Counted from the stretch's first letter, positions 36,760 through 46,024 are shown. The stretch is 64,000 nt of DNA from an uncultured Bacteroidia bacterium (GCA_903850335.1 CAINLJ010000271.1:62001-126000), one strand, 5' to 3'. Program-made: numbers and translations. Notes: a model not told the origin generated them from the letters alone.

Positions 36760-37821
36760 TTAAAGGGCTGGTTTTGGATTTCTAAGTGTCAGGTAATTTT
36801 GGGCCATTTTAAATCCCTCAATTTGTGTAGACACGAATTTTTGCAAAACAGAATATTCTCCCTGACTGTATTTAAGAAATGCCGATGCCTGCGCATATAT
36901 TGAAGGCAGAAGAGATTTTTGAGTCAGATAATAACCGTCGAGATAGTTATGTATGCCCCCTGAAATAATAAGTTGATTACAAGCAAATTTATTACCATTC
37001 AGCACCATATCATTGATTAAATCAATCATCTCTTCAGCTGATACTCCAATATTAACAAAGGGCCGGTGTAATTCTTGCTTTATGTCAGAACTACGTTGTA
37101 TTTCAACTTTTGCGAAGTTGGTTCCCCCGAAAGCACCAAATTCAATTGCTGTGAGTGGTAATTTTAAAAGTTTTTGGATGCTTTTGGGACCAAATCCCTG
37201 ACCGACTTCCTTTACAATTAGCTTAAAGTCTATTTTTTCAAGAAGTTTCTCAATTGTTTCTGATGGTGGATAATGAACGGTATTTCCTTCGGGCTGCACC
37301 CACTCCTGCAATGGATTTACATGAACGATTAATCCGTCTGCTTTTAGACTTGCAACAAGGCGCCTAAGCTTGTCTGTTTCATTTCGTTCCACCATTTGTT
37401 CGATCTGGGCAATACCTAAATTTGCAAAAAGTGGATTTTCGTCCCCTAATATCGAACGGACGTCAAAATCAGCAAAGTAGGTCTCTTCGCTAAGGAGCAT
37501 TCTGCAGGATCCCAACCCCATTCCCATCCCGAACTCTTTACAGGCCATGGCAAGGTTCCGGTTGATTTTACCAGACATCAGATGACCACCGGTCATACTG
37601 GATACCCAAATTGGAACTTTGATTTGTTTCCCTGCGAAGGGGATGCTATTCAAAGGTTCCGAAGGAAACCCGGCAACCATCGGTTCGTAATAAAACCTGC
37701 GATCTAATTCATTTACTAATGTTTGAGAATGAAGTGCAAGATTTATGTGGTCTGATTTTCTTTGTGAATCATCAGAAGCCTGTTCGCCTTGCAGATTATC
37801 ATTCTTGCTAATTTTAGTCAT
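36760..37821 (-). CDS. fni: Type 2 isopentenyl-diphosphate isomerase (FMN-dependent)
   Basis: A 353-residue type 2 IPP:DMAPP isomerase. Signatures: WVSSMTGGH (near 73-81), GMGLGSCR (near 98-105), HVNPLQEWVQPEG (near 157-169), KEVGQGFG (near 204-211) and FGAFGGTNFA (near 230-239). It needs reduced FMN. The first residues are polar and unconserved. It is the first mevalonate-side gene, 18 bp after the acyl-CoA dehydrogenase gene and 9 bp before mvaA, so it links the two halves of the run. Confidence 0.95.
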   Translation of the reverse strand: MTKISKNDNLQGEQASDDSQRKSDHINLALHSQTLVNELDRRFYYEPMVAGFPSEPLNSIPFAGKQIKVPIWVSSMTGGHLMSGKINRNLAMACKEFGMGMGLGSCRMLLSEETYFADFDVRSILGDENPLFANLGIAQIEQMVERNETDKLRRLVASLKADGLIVHVNPLQEWVQPEGNTVHYPPSETIEKLLEKIDFKLIVKEVGQGFGPKSIQKLLKLPLTAIEFGAFGGTNFAKVEIQRSSDIKQELHRPFVNIGVSAEEMIDLINDMVLNGNKFACNQLIISGGIHNYLDGYYLTQKSLLPSIYAQASAFLKYSQGEYSVLQKFVSTQIEGFKMAQNYLTLRNPKPAL

Positions 37822-37839
37822 TTGTCAAATGATGTAAGA

Positions 37840-38982
37840 TTATAAAACATGGCGTGAAATAACCATTTTTAATATTTCAGAGGTACCTTCACCAATAGAA
37901 AGCAGCCTCTGATCTCTGTAAAACCGTTCAATATGATTCGACTTCAGAAATCCGAATCCGCCATGGATCTGGAGTGATTCTCCAGCTATTTCCCTGGCAA
38001 TATCTGAACAATAGAGTTTAGATATAGCGGCTTGTTTACTGAAAGGCAGGCCTGCTTCTTTTAATCTGCAGGTGTGATAAAGTGTATTCCTTGCCAATTC
38101 GATTTTCATCGCCATTTCCGCGAGTTTAAAGGAAACAGATTGAAAATCTGACAATTGTTTGCCAAATTGTTTACGCTTTTGCGAATAATCCAACGCCATC
38201 TCAAAAGCACCCTGTGCCAGACCAAGACCGATCGCAGCTATTGACAACCGACCTCCGTCGAGTGTTGAGAGCATGATTTTCATACCTTCACCACGTTTGC
38301 CAAGGATATTGGAATCCGGAACCCGGCAATTCGTAAAAGTAAGCCTTCCGTTATCAACTGCACGCCACATCAATTTTCCTTTAACAGGCTCCGTTTCGTA
38401 TCCTTCAGTAGACCTGTCAAGCAGGATAGCCGACAGCTCCTTACGCCCATCTGTATGGCCTGTTATAGCCTGCACAGTTATGCCAGTTGCAATGGAGGAG
38501 CAACTGTTTGTTATAAACATTTTACTTCCATTGATAATCCAATGGTTATCTTCAAGATTTGCAACTGTTTCAACCCCCTTGGCATCAGATCCGGCATTAT
38601 CTTCTGTCAGTCCAAAAGCCCATAATTTTTCACCGGTGCATAATCCAGGAAGGTATTTCTTGCGTTGCTCTTCTGTGCCAAATGTATATATTGGATTTAT
38701 TCCCAATGAGTTATGTGCAGCGATTGTAGCTGCCGGTGAACTATCTACTCTGGCAAGTTCTTCAACAGCAATAATGTAAGAGACATAATCCAATCCCTGG
38801 CCGCCATATTCTTTTGGCAGTGTTATTCCAAATAATCCTTCATTACCCATTTTCAATGCTAAATCAATGGGAAATTCTTCATTTTCATCTTGCTCAACTG
38901 CTATCGGTTTTACGATGGTTTCAGCAAATGCCCTTACCTTATTCCGGTATTCAACATACCGTTTATCCAACAATTCATTCAT
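37840..38982 (-). CDS. Acyl-CoA dehydrogenase, probable branched-chain substrate
   Basis: A 380-residue FAD enzyme with the full acyl-CoA dehydrogenase fold: GLTEDNAGSDAKG near 126-138, KRKQFGKQ near 270, and IHGGFGF near 343. The catalytic base is Glu365 in SIGEGTSEI. That is the short/branched-chain (SCAD/SBCAD) position; classical isovaleryl-CoA dehydrogenases carry Gly or Ala there and a Glu in the LDxER helix, which here reads LDGGR. By context, just after the methylcrotonyl-CoA carboxylase gene (4-bp overlap), it would be expected to oxidise isovaleryl-CoA. Other candidates are 2-methylbutyryl-, isobutyryl- or butyryl-CoA. Confidence 0.88.
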   Translation of the reverse strand: MNELLDKRYVEYRNKVRAFAETIVKPIAVEQDENEEFPIDLALKMGNEGLFGITLPKEYGGQGLDYVSYIIAVEELARVDSSPAATIAAHNSLGINPIYTFGTEEQRKKYLPGLCTGEKLWAFGLTEDNAGSDAKGVETVANLEDNHWIINGSKMFITNSCSSIATGITVQAITGHTDGRKELSAILLDRSTEGYETEPVKGKLMWRAVDNGRLTFTNCRVPDSNILGKRGEGMKIMLSTLDGGRLSIAAIGLGLAQGAFEMALDYSQKRKQFGKQLSDFQSVSFKLAEMAMKIELARNTLYHTCRLKEAGLPFSKQAAISKLYCSDIAREIAGESLQIHGGFGFLKSNHIERFYRDQRLLSIGEGTSEILKMVISRHVL

Positions 38983-40982
38983 TTGTATTCCTCCAAAAAG
39001 ATTAGGGGCATTCGGTCAGTTACCTGAGCTCCTAAATTAACAGCAATTTTTTTTATCCTGGCATCTGTCGGTGAAATTATGCGATTCTCAGATTTCATCG
39101 CTTCAATTACAAACAGAAGGTCGCCTTTTTTTATTATTTGATTCTCTACAACATTAATTTCCAATATTTTACCATGTAAGGGTGATTTGATTTCACCATT
39201 CCCCAGTGCAAAATCGATTTCCATTTCATTTTTGACATCCGGATAGGTTTTTAGTTTCCCAGGGAAGGATAATTCGTATTGTATATTCTCCAAACATAAG
39301 CGCAGGAGATATTGATTATCAAAAATGGCAGAAATTCTTTTTGTTTCGTTATCTATTACTATATCCGCATAATTATGTGACTCAAAATCAATTTTAAAAT
39401 CAGTAGTTATTCCATTATATACAAAACCGAGACGGGATTTGTTCTTAATATCAGGTAAAATATGGTATTGCTCACCATCAATTGTTAAATAAATATTTTG
39501 TGGAATTGATCGCCAGTAACCTACATAACTCCATACATTGTGGGTATCAGTATAGCGATCAGGTAAATAAGCTTTGTAAATTGCAAATGCAATAAGATAT
39601 TTTAATTCAGGGAACCCGGGTTTTAATGTATAGTCTTTAACAAGTAAACTATGGTTGTTTTTACAGAAGTCTACCGATAGAATATTCTTTTGAAAGTCAG
39701 GATGTACCAATATTGACTCCAGATATTTGGTATTAGTCTGAGGACCAATTATATTCAGATTTTTAATATTTTCTTTGAGTAAATTGATTGCATTTTCCCG
39801 GTCATTTTCTGTCGCTATAATTTTGATAAGTAACGGATCAAAATTATTTTTAACCGATTGATTACTGGATATATCCGTTTCAATTCGCAGATTTATGAGT
39901 TCTGGTAGATTAACCGATAAGACAGGAACCGGCGAAGGAGTAAAGTCTTGCAAAGGATTTTCAGAATATATTCTCAACTCGATTGAATGGCCTGAAATGG
40001 TAACCTCACTCTGAGAGACGGATAAAGGAAAACCTGAGGCAATTCTAAGTTGCTCATTAACAATATCAATTCCTGTAATCTGCTCAGTAATTGCATGCTC
40101 AACCTGAATTCGGGGATTCATTTCCATAAAGTAAAAGTTTCCCGAATCATCTGCAAGAAATTCAACGGTTCCGGCTCCTGAATAATTTACAGCTTTTGCA
40201 ATTTTAATTGCGGCAGTATGAATTCGGGTCCGAAGTTCCTGGGTAAGAAATATTGCCGGTGCCTCTTCAATAATTTTCTGATGGTTACGTTGAATAGAAC
40301 ATTCCCTTTCGTATAAATGAATGATATTATTGTGATTATCACCAATTATTTGAACTTCAACATGACGTGCATTTTTAATGTATTGTTCAATAAATAGCTC
40401 ACCATTGCCAAAATAGTTCTTAGCCATTCTGGTTGCTTTCCCTATCTTTTCCTTTAACTCGTCAGGATTTTGTACTAATTCCATGCCTTTTCCACCACCG
40501 CCATAAGATGCCTTGATAAGAACAGGATATTGAAATAATTTATCATCCTGCAACATAAAATTAGGATCAAGTTTGTAACTTACAGCAATTGGAATATCAA
40601 GGCTAACAGCCAAAGATTTGGATTCAGGTTTGCTGCTCATCAGTTTAAGAACATCCGAAGAAGGACCAATAAAGGTAATATGATTCTCTTCGCAAGCCTT
40701 TGCAAAAAGGTAGCTTTCAGAAAGAAACCCATAACCCGGATGAATAGCCTGTGAACCGGTAGAAATTGCAATAGCGATAATATTATCAATATTCAAGTAA
40801 GTTGAATTAAGATCTTCACCCAGCAGAATTACCGATTCATCTGCATATTTTACAAAATCAGCCTCCTTCTCTGATTCCGTGTAAATAGCAACAGTTCTGA
40901 TTGAAGATTTTTTTGCCGAACGGATAATTCGTAAGGCAATTTCCCCTCTGTTCGCAATCAATATTTTATTCAATAATTTCAT
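38979..40982 (-). CDS. 3-methylcrotonyl-CoA carboxylase alpha (biotin carboxylase + biotin domain)
   Basis: A 667-residue two-domain subunit. Biotin carboxylase comes first: KILIANRGEIALRI (near 6-19), the Gly-rich ATP loop YGGGGKGMELV (near 159-169), and MNPRIQVEHAITE (near 289-301). A middle region precedes the C-terminal biotinyl domain with the acceptor Lys near 630 in EAMKSEN. Most such domains read AMKM; the Ser is unusual. It carboxylates biotin with ATP and bicarbonate and works with the beta subunit encoded at 41877-43445; the hydratase gene lies between them. The assignment to methylcrotonyl-CoA rests on the beta subunit. Confidence 0.9.
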   Translation of the reverse strand: MKLLNKILIANRGEIALRIIRSAKKSSIRTVAIYTESEKEADFVKYADESVILLGEDLNSTYLNIDNIIAIAISTGSQAIHPGYGFLSESYLFAKACEENHITFIGPSSDVLKLMSSKPESKSLAVSLDIPIAVSYKLDPNFMLQDDKLFQYPVLIKASYGGGGKGMELVQNPDELKEKIGKATRMAKNYFGNGELFIEQYIKNARHVEVQIIGDNHNNIIHLYERECSIQRNHQKIIEEAPAIFLTQELRTRIHTAAIKIAKAVNYSGAGTVEFLADDSGNFYFMEMNPRIQVEHAITEQITGIDIVNEQLRIASGFPLSVSQSEVTISGHSIELRIYSENPLQDFTPSPVPVLSVNLPELINLRIETDISSNQSVKNNFDPLLIKIIATENDRENAINLLKENIKNLNIIGPQTNTKYLESILVHPDFQKNILSVDFCKNNHSLLVKDYTLKPGFPELKYLIAFAIYKAYLPDRYTDTHNVWSYVGYWRSIPQNIYLTIDGEQYHILPDIKNKSRLGFVYNGITTDFKIDFESHNYADIVIDNETKRISAIFDNQYLLRLCLENIQYELSFPGKLKTYPDVKNEMEIDFALGNGEIKSPLHGKILEINVVENQIIKKGDLLFVIEAMKSENRIISPTDARIKKIAVNLGAQVTDRMPLIFLEEYK

Positions 40983-41030
40983 TATATTATTGATTAATAA
41001 TATTTTAAACTAATAAAAAGTTACTTGTTC

Positions 41031-41819
41031 TCAATTTTGCCATCTTGGTATTCTTTTTTCAAGAAATGCTGTAAATCCTTCCTGTGCCTCTTCAGAAACT
41101 CTGATATCTGCGAGAATTTTAGGGATATCCAGTTCCTTTTCGGATACACCTATTTCTGTAAGTCTATTAATTAGCTTTTTGGACTCTACTATCGCCTGAG
41201 TTCCATTTAATAATATCGAATGTAATTGCATTTCAATATAGGCATCCATTTCTTCAACAGAATTGAACGCCTGATTAACCAAAAGTAATTTTACTGCTTC
41301 ATCCCCATTAAAAATACGTGCGGTGAAGATGAGCTCCTTTAAAGATGAAGCATTAATTTTTTGGAGCAAATAAGGAGTTATTGATGCCGCTGCCATTCCA
41401 ATCCGTGTCTCGCTCAATGAAAATCTCGAATTGGAAACGCAATATGCAAGATCGCTGGCAGCAATAATCCCGTTTCCACCGCCAAAAACATTTCCATGGA
41501 TTGCCGAGATAATAACTTTGGGACAATTAAAAATATGACCAAACATATCGGATAATTCTTTACTTTCCCTTAGATTCTCATTTTTATCAAGAGTGAATGA
41601 TTTTTTCATCCAGGCAAGATCAGCTCCGGAACAGAAAGAATTACCCAGACCTCTTATAACCACAATCCTTATTTCTTTAATATGTTCAATTTCAAGGAAG
41701 AAAGAGGTAATTTCACGTATCATTACCTCGTTTAATGCATTATGAACCTCTGGCCGTGCAAGCCACAATGTTGCAATTTGCCCCTTGAAATCAGTTTTTA
41801 GTGTGAGGTAGTTTTCCAT
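41031..41819 (-). CDS. Methylglutaconyl-CoA hydratase-like enoyl-CoA hydratase
   Basis: A 262-residue crotonase-fold enzyme. The oxyanion-hole segments are CSGADLAWMKK (near 64-74) and GNVFGGGNGI (near 111-120); SETRIGM follows near 141. The SGADLxWM sequence and the short spacing fit LiuC-type methylglutaconyl-CoA hydratases, which turn 3-methylglutaconyl-CoA into (S)-HMG-CoA. It sits between the two carboxylase subunit genes, as in liu-type leucine catabolism clusters. Other enoyl-CoA hydratase activities cannot be excluded from sequence alone. Confidence 0.85.
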   Translation of the reverse strand: MENYLTLKTDFKGQIATLWLARPEVHNALNEVMIREITSFFLEIEHIKEIRIVVIRGLGNSFCSGADLAWMKKSFTLDKNENLRESKELSDMFGHIFNCPKVIISAIHGNVFGGGNGIIAASDLAYCVSNSRFSLSETRIGMAAASITPYLLQKINASSLKELIFTARIFNGDEAVKLLLVNQAFNSVEEMDAYIEMQLHSILLNGTQAIVESKKLINRLTEIGVSEKELDIPKILADIRVSEEAQEGFTAFLEKRIPRWQN

Positions 41820-41876
41820 TAGCTTAGGGAAAATAGTATTGAGGTTTTTGTTTTTGAATTGAGGATCTTTTATTAT

Positions 41877-43445
41877 TTACATCCTATATATACCACTTTT
41901 AGGTGAGGCAGATCTTGTGTTTGATGCTATTGAAATAGCCAGACCAACAACTATCCTTGTATTTGCCGGATCAATAATTCCGTCATCCCAGATTCTGGAA
42001 GTACTGAAATAAGCAGATCCTTCTTCTTCGAATCTTTGTTCCAGGTTTAGGCTTGATTCAGAAGTCGTTGATTTAATTGAATTTAACACATCCTGTGCCT
42101 GTTGACCACCCATTACAGCAATTCTAGAGTTGGGCCACATAAATAGAAAATCGGGATTATAGGCCCTTCCAGCCATTGCATAATTACCTGCTCCAAAGGA
42201 GCCGCCAATTATCACAGTTATTTTTGGAACTACAGCAGTGGCAACCGCATGAATTAATTTGGCTCCGTTACGTGCTATTCCTTCATGCTCATATTTTTTA
42301 CCTACAATAAAGCCAGAGATATTTTGCAGAAATAGAAGTGGAATTTTACGAAAATTGCAGATTTCAATAAAATGTGCTCCTTTTAATGCTGCCTCGGATG
42401 TAAGAAACCCATTATTTGCCAGAATGCCAACAGGAAAGCCTAAAATTCTGGAGTATCCCGTTATTAAGGTTGTTCCGTAATCCCGTTTAAATTCCTCAAA
42501 CTTACTACCATCAACTATTCGTGCGATTATTTCGTAAATGTCAACAGATTTCTTGAGATCAATAGGAGCAATACCATACAAATCGGAGGAATTATAAATT
42601 GGTTCTTCAATATTTTGCATATTCAAAACCTGTGAATCAACAGGTGGTATTAACTCGAATATATTCCTGCAAATCCGGATAGCATCGATTTCATTTTCAG
42701 CGAGGTGATCGGCGACACCTGAAATTCCAGTATGTACTAAAGCACCGCCAAGCTCCTCTGCTGTAACCTCTTCACCAGTGGCTGCCTTAACTAATGGAGG
42801 TCCGCCGATAAAAATTGTCCCTTGATTTTTGACAATTATTGTTTCATCACTCATTGCTGGCACGTATGCTCCTCCTGCAGTACACGAACCCATTACAATT
42901 GAGATTTGCGGAATTGCGGATGCAGACATTTGAGACTGGTTATAGAAAATTCGTCCAAATCCATCCCGGTCAGGAAATATTCTGGCTTGTTCTGGCAGAA
43001 AAATACCACCCGAATCTACAATATAAACACAGGGAAGGTGATTTTTAAGTGCAATTTCCTGACCCCTCAAATGTTTTTTTACAGTTTCAGAAATGTATGT
43101 ACCACCTTTAACAGTGGCATCATTAGCAATGATCATGCAAGATTTACCGTGTATTCTTCCGATCCCTGTGATAATCCCTGCAGATGGGAATTGATTATCA
43201 TATTGATCATAAGCGGCTAAAGGTGAAAGCTCCAAAAAAGGGGTATTTTCATCTGTCAGAAGCTCAATCCTTCTTCTTACGTCTAATTTTCCGCGCTTAA
43301 GATGCCTGATTACAGTTGGTTCCTGATCTCGATGGGTAACACTATTCATTGCAGAATAATACTTGTTAATCAGGTCAGAATACGAATCAATCCTGGCTTT
43401 AAACTGATCGTCAGTTACATCGATATTTGAATGGAGCTGTTTCAA
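41877..43445 (-). CDS. 3-methylcrotonyl-CoA carboxylase beta (carboxyltransferase)
   Basis: A 522-residue carboxyltransferase. It shares with known methylcrotonyl-CoA carboxylase beta subunits the segments GIITGIGR and IIANDATVKGGTY (near 92-124), YIVDSGG (near 145), FPDRDGFGRIFYNQ (near 157), GSCTAGGAYVPAM (near 188) and GGPPLVKAATGEEV (near 215). It transfers CO2 from biotin to 3-methylcrotonyl-CoA, giving 3-methylglutaconyl-CoA. It lies 13 bp after the E1 gene and 57 bp before the hydratase gene. The fit is better than to propionyl-CoA carboxylase beta. Confidence 0.92.
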   Translation of the reverse strand: MKQLHSNIDVTDDQFKARIDSYSDLINKYYSAMNSVTHRDQEPTVIRHLKRGKLDVRRRIELLTDENTPFLELSPLAAYDQYDNQFPSAGIITGIGRIHGKSCMIIANDATVKGGTYISETVKKHLRGQEIALKNHLPCVYIVDSGGIFLPEQARIFPDRDGFGRIFYNQSQMSASAIPQISIVMGSCTAGGAYVPAMSDETIIVKNQGTIFIGGPPLVKAATGEEVTAEELGGALVHTGISGVADHLAENEIDAIRICRNIFELIPPVDSQVLNMQNIEEPIYNSSDLYGIAPIDLKKSVDIYEIIARIVDGSKFEEFKRDYGTTLITGYSRILGFPVGILANNGFLTSEAALKGAHFIEICNFRKIPLLFLQNISGFIVGKKYEHEGIARNGAKLIHAVATAVVPKITVIIGGSFGAGNYAMAGRAYNPDFLFMWPNSRIAVMGGQQAQDVLNSIKSTTSESSLNLEQRFEEEGSAYFSTSRIWDDGIIDPANTRIVVGLAISIASNTRSASPKSGIYRM

Positions 43446-43458
43446 ATTTTGTGTTTTA

Positions 43459-45879
43459 TCAATCGTAAAGACCTGGATATTTTGTCGGGTTCACCTGGTG
43501 CATAATGTCATAAACTGCCTCAATCACGCTCTCTGTATTGGGTTTTGAAAAATATTCACCATCAGTTCCATATGCCCCCCTGTGAACTTTCGCCGAGAGT
43601 GTTTTTGGTGATGCCTCAAGATATTGAAATGCTTTTTGCTCTTCAATTACTTTTTGAAGCATATAGGCGGTGGCACCTCCAGGAACATCCTCATCGACGA
43701 AAAGTACTTTTCTGGTTTTCTGAACGGAACGACAAATTATTCTGTGAATATCAAAAGGAATAAGTGTTTGTACATCAATTAATTCAGCTGAAATGTTGAT
43801 TGCCCTTAATCTGTTTGCAGCACTATGTGCAATAGTAACATTCCATCCGTAAGTCACGATAGTAATATCCGTTCCTTCTTCGATAATTTCAGGTACCCCC
43901 AGTGGTACAGAAAATTCTCCAAGATTCTCAGGCAGTAGTTCCCGGATATAGTATCCTTTTAAAGGTTCAATCACAAGAGAAGGATTGTGTGCTTTTAATA
44001 ATGTATTGTAAAACCCGGCTGCCTGGGTCATGTTTCGTGGAACGCAAATATTTATACCTGTCATTGACCCCAGCAGCATTCCCATAGGTGACCCCGAATG
44101 CCACATTCCCTGTAGTTGGTGGCCTCTGGTTCTGATAATTAGTGGTGCAATTTGCTGACCGCTTGTTCGATAATATAAAGTTGAAAGATCATCCGAAATT
44201 GTAGGAAGTGCATACAAAAGATAATCAAGGTACTGAATCTCGGCAATTGGCCTAAATCCTCTGAGCGAAAGACCAATACCCTGACCAATTATAGTAGTTT
44301 CCCGGATTCCGGTATCCGAAACCCGGTGGACGCCATATTTTTCCTGCATTCCTTTCATTCCCTGGTTAACATCTCCCAATTGACCAGTATCTTCTCCGAA
44401 AGTGATTAACAATGGATATTTGGCAAAAAGGATATCAAAATTCAGGTTTAATACCTCATGAGCAGGAACTGAAACCGGGTCTGAAGCATAGACAGGTTTT
44501 ATTTCATAATTTGAATTAAAATGGTCTAAATCATTAAATATATGAGTATTATAATTCTCAAAACCATTTCTTTCAATTTTTGAAATCCAATTCAATAAAC
44601 CTCGTTTATTCTTTTGAAGAGCAGGAATACCATGCATAGACCGAAGTTGAGCCTTCGCGAGTGCCAACAGTTTTTTTCTAGTCGGGAAAGGTGCAGTAAG
44701 AACGGATTCTAATTCTTGAGTAATCTTCTCCTGGGCCGGACTATCCTCAATTCCAATTGTTTCGATTAGCTCTTTTAATTGTTGTTTCTCCTCATCAAAA
44801 TCTTGTATAAACGACTGCCATGCCAATTCTCTGGCCAGTCGTGCTCTTTCTGTAGCTTTGTTTTCAAGGGAAACCAGGGTCTCCTTATCAGTTATTTTTT
44901 CCTTGAGAATCCATTCCCGAAATTTATGAATCGGATCATGTGCTTTTTCCCATGCAATACGTTTATCGCTTTTATAGCGTTCGTGTGAACCGGAAGTCGA
45001 ATGGCCTAAAGGCTGCGTCAGATCTGTAATATGAAAAATGACAGGAATGTGATTCTTACGGCAAATTTCAATCCCTTTTTCAAAAGTCTTAATAAGGGCT
45101 GGATAATCATATCCGGCACAAACAAAAATTCTGCATCCTGCGTCTTTTCCATCTGCCTCAAATCCTTTTAATACCTTTGAAATAGAGCCTTTAGCCGTTT
45201 GAAGCTCTACTGGAACACTTATACCATATCCGTCGTCCCAAACGGCTAATGCCATAGGAACCTGAAGAACGCAGGCCGCATTAATTGTCTCAAAAAACAT
45301 CCCCTCGGATGTACTTGATTCTCCAATTGTGCCAAATGCAACTTCATTTCCAGTGATTCTGTTTTCAAGAAATTGTTTAAGTTCAGGATTTTCCCTTACG
45401 ATCTTTGATGCTTGAGCAAGCCCGAGCAGACGTGGCATTTGCCCTGCTGTTGAAGAGACATCAGACGAAGAGTTTTTTTGTGTCAATAAATTATCAAGTC
45501 CAATACCTTTACCATAAGTTTTGGTTGCGTGATGGTTATTAAAATTTCTACCGCCTGTTGATGGATTATTTTCAAGATCAGTATCCCCATAGATTTGAGC
45601 GAAAAACTCTTCAGGACTAAGTAATCCGGCAGCCATCATAAAAGTCTGATCCCGGTAATATCCTGATCTCCAATCACCTTGTTCAAAATATTTCGCATAA
45701 GCGACTTGTGCAAGCTCTTTACCATCCCCGAATATTCCAAAATGGGCACGTCCTGCATGAACTTCTTTTCTGCCTAAAATACTAAGTTGACGGCTTAAAA
45801 ACGCTGTGTAATAATCGTCAATAACACTCTCTTTTGTAATTGGTAACGATGATGATAGCTTGTCTTCTTCCAAATGCAT
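43459..45879 (-). CDS. Branched-chain 2-oxoacid dehydrogenase E1, alpha-beta fusion
   Basis: An 806-residue fusion of E1 alpha (about 1-400) and E1 beta (about 470-806), the Bacteroidota form. The alpha part has the TPP/Mg segment GESSTSEGMFFETIN near 206 and the phosphorylation-loop-like GHSTSGSHERY near 294. The beta part has TFGEDTG near 497 and a transketolase C-terminal domain with DVQTLIPFD near 716. It oxidatively decarboxylates branched 2-oxoacids such as 2-oxoisocaproate from leucine, using a lipoyl E2 and an E3 that are not in this window as dedicated genes. It is the first gene of the 45879-30751 run, 145 bp after ribH. Confidence 0.85.
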   Translation of the reverse strand: MHLEEDKLSSSLPITKESVIDDYYTAFLSRQLSILGRKEVHAGRAHFGIFGDGKELAQVAYAKYFEQGDWRSGYYRDQTFMMAAGLLSPEEFFAQIYGDTDLENNPSTGGRNFNNHHATKTYGKGIGLDNLLTQKNSSSDVSSTAGQMPRLLGLAQASKIVRENPELKQFLENRITGNEVAFGTIGESSTSEGMFFETINAACVLQVPMALAVWDDGYGISVPVELQTAKGSISKVLKGFEADGKDAGCRIFVCAGYDYPALIKTFEKGIEICRKNHIPVIFHITDLTQPLGHSTSGSHERYKSDKRIAWEKAHDPIHKFREWILKEKITDKETLVSLENKATERARLARELAWQSFIQDFDEEKQQLKELIETIGIEDSPAQEKITQELESVLTAPFPTRKKLLALAKAQLRSMHGIPALQKNKRGLLNWISKIERNGFENYNTHIFNDLDHFNSNYEIKPVYASDPVSVPAHEVLNLNFDILFAKYPLLITFGEDTGQLGDVNQGMKGMQEKYGVHRVSDTGIRETTIIGQGIGLSLRGFRPIAEIQYLDYLLYALPTISDDLSTLYYRTSGQQIAPLIIRTRGHQLQGMWHSGSPMGMLLGSMTGINICVPRNMTQAAGFYNTLLKAHNPSLVIEPLKGYYIRELLPENLGEFSVPLGVPEIIEEGTDITIVTYGWNVTIAHSAANRLRAINISAELIDVQTLIPFDIHRIICRSVQKTRKVLFVDEDVPGGATAYMLQKVIEEQKAFQYLEASPKTLSAKVHRGAYGTDGEYFSKPNTESVIEAVYDIMHQVNPTKYPGLYD

Positions 45880-46024
45880 ATAAAATTTTACAAATTAAAT
45901 TCCAATCTTATATTATTCTTCTAATTAACGATTATTTATGCTTTAAGTTTTAAATTCAGAGAAATATTTTGCCCTCAATTCAAAATGATTCAATAAAAAG
46001 TATAATTAGGGTAATATTACAGAC

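Noticed and set aside
38273-38779. 168-residue frame opposite the acyl-CoA dehydrogenase
   Set aside because: It lies fully within the coding strand of a well-supported gene and has no recognisable domain.
40966-40998. AT palindrome between the hydratase and carboxylase alpha genes
   Set aside because: A/T only and without a T-run after a GC stem; not a terminator, so it does not break the operon.
45885-45910. Sigma-54-like TTGG-N-TTG pattern before the 2-oxoacid dehydrogenase gene (minus strand)
   Set aside because: Only GG and TTG are right; the CAC part and the -12 C are missing, so it is no better than chance in AT-rich DNA.
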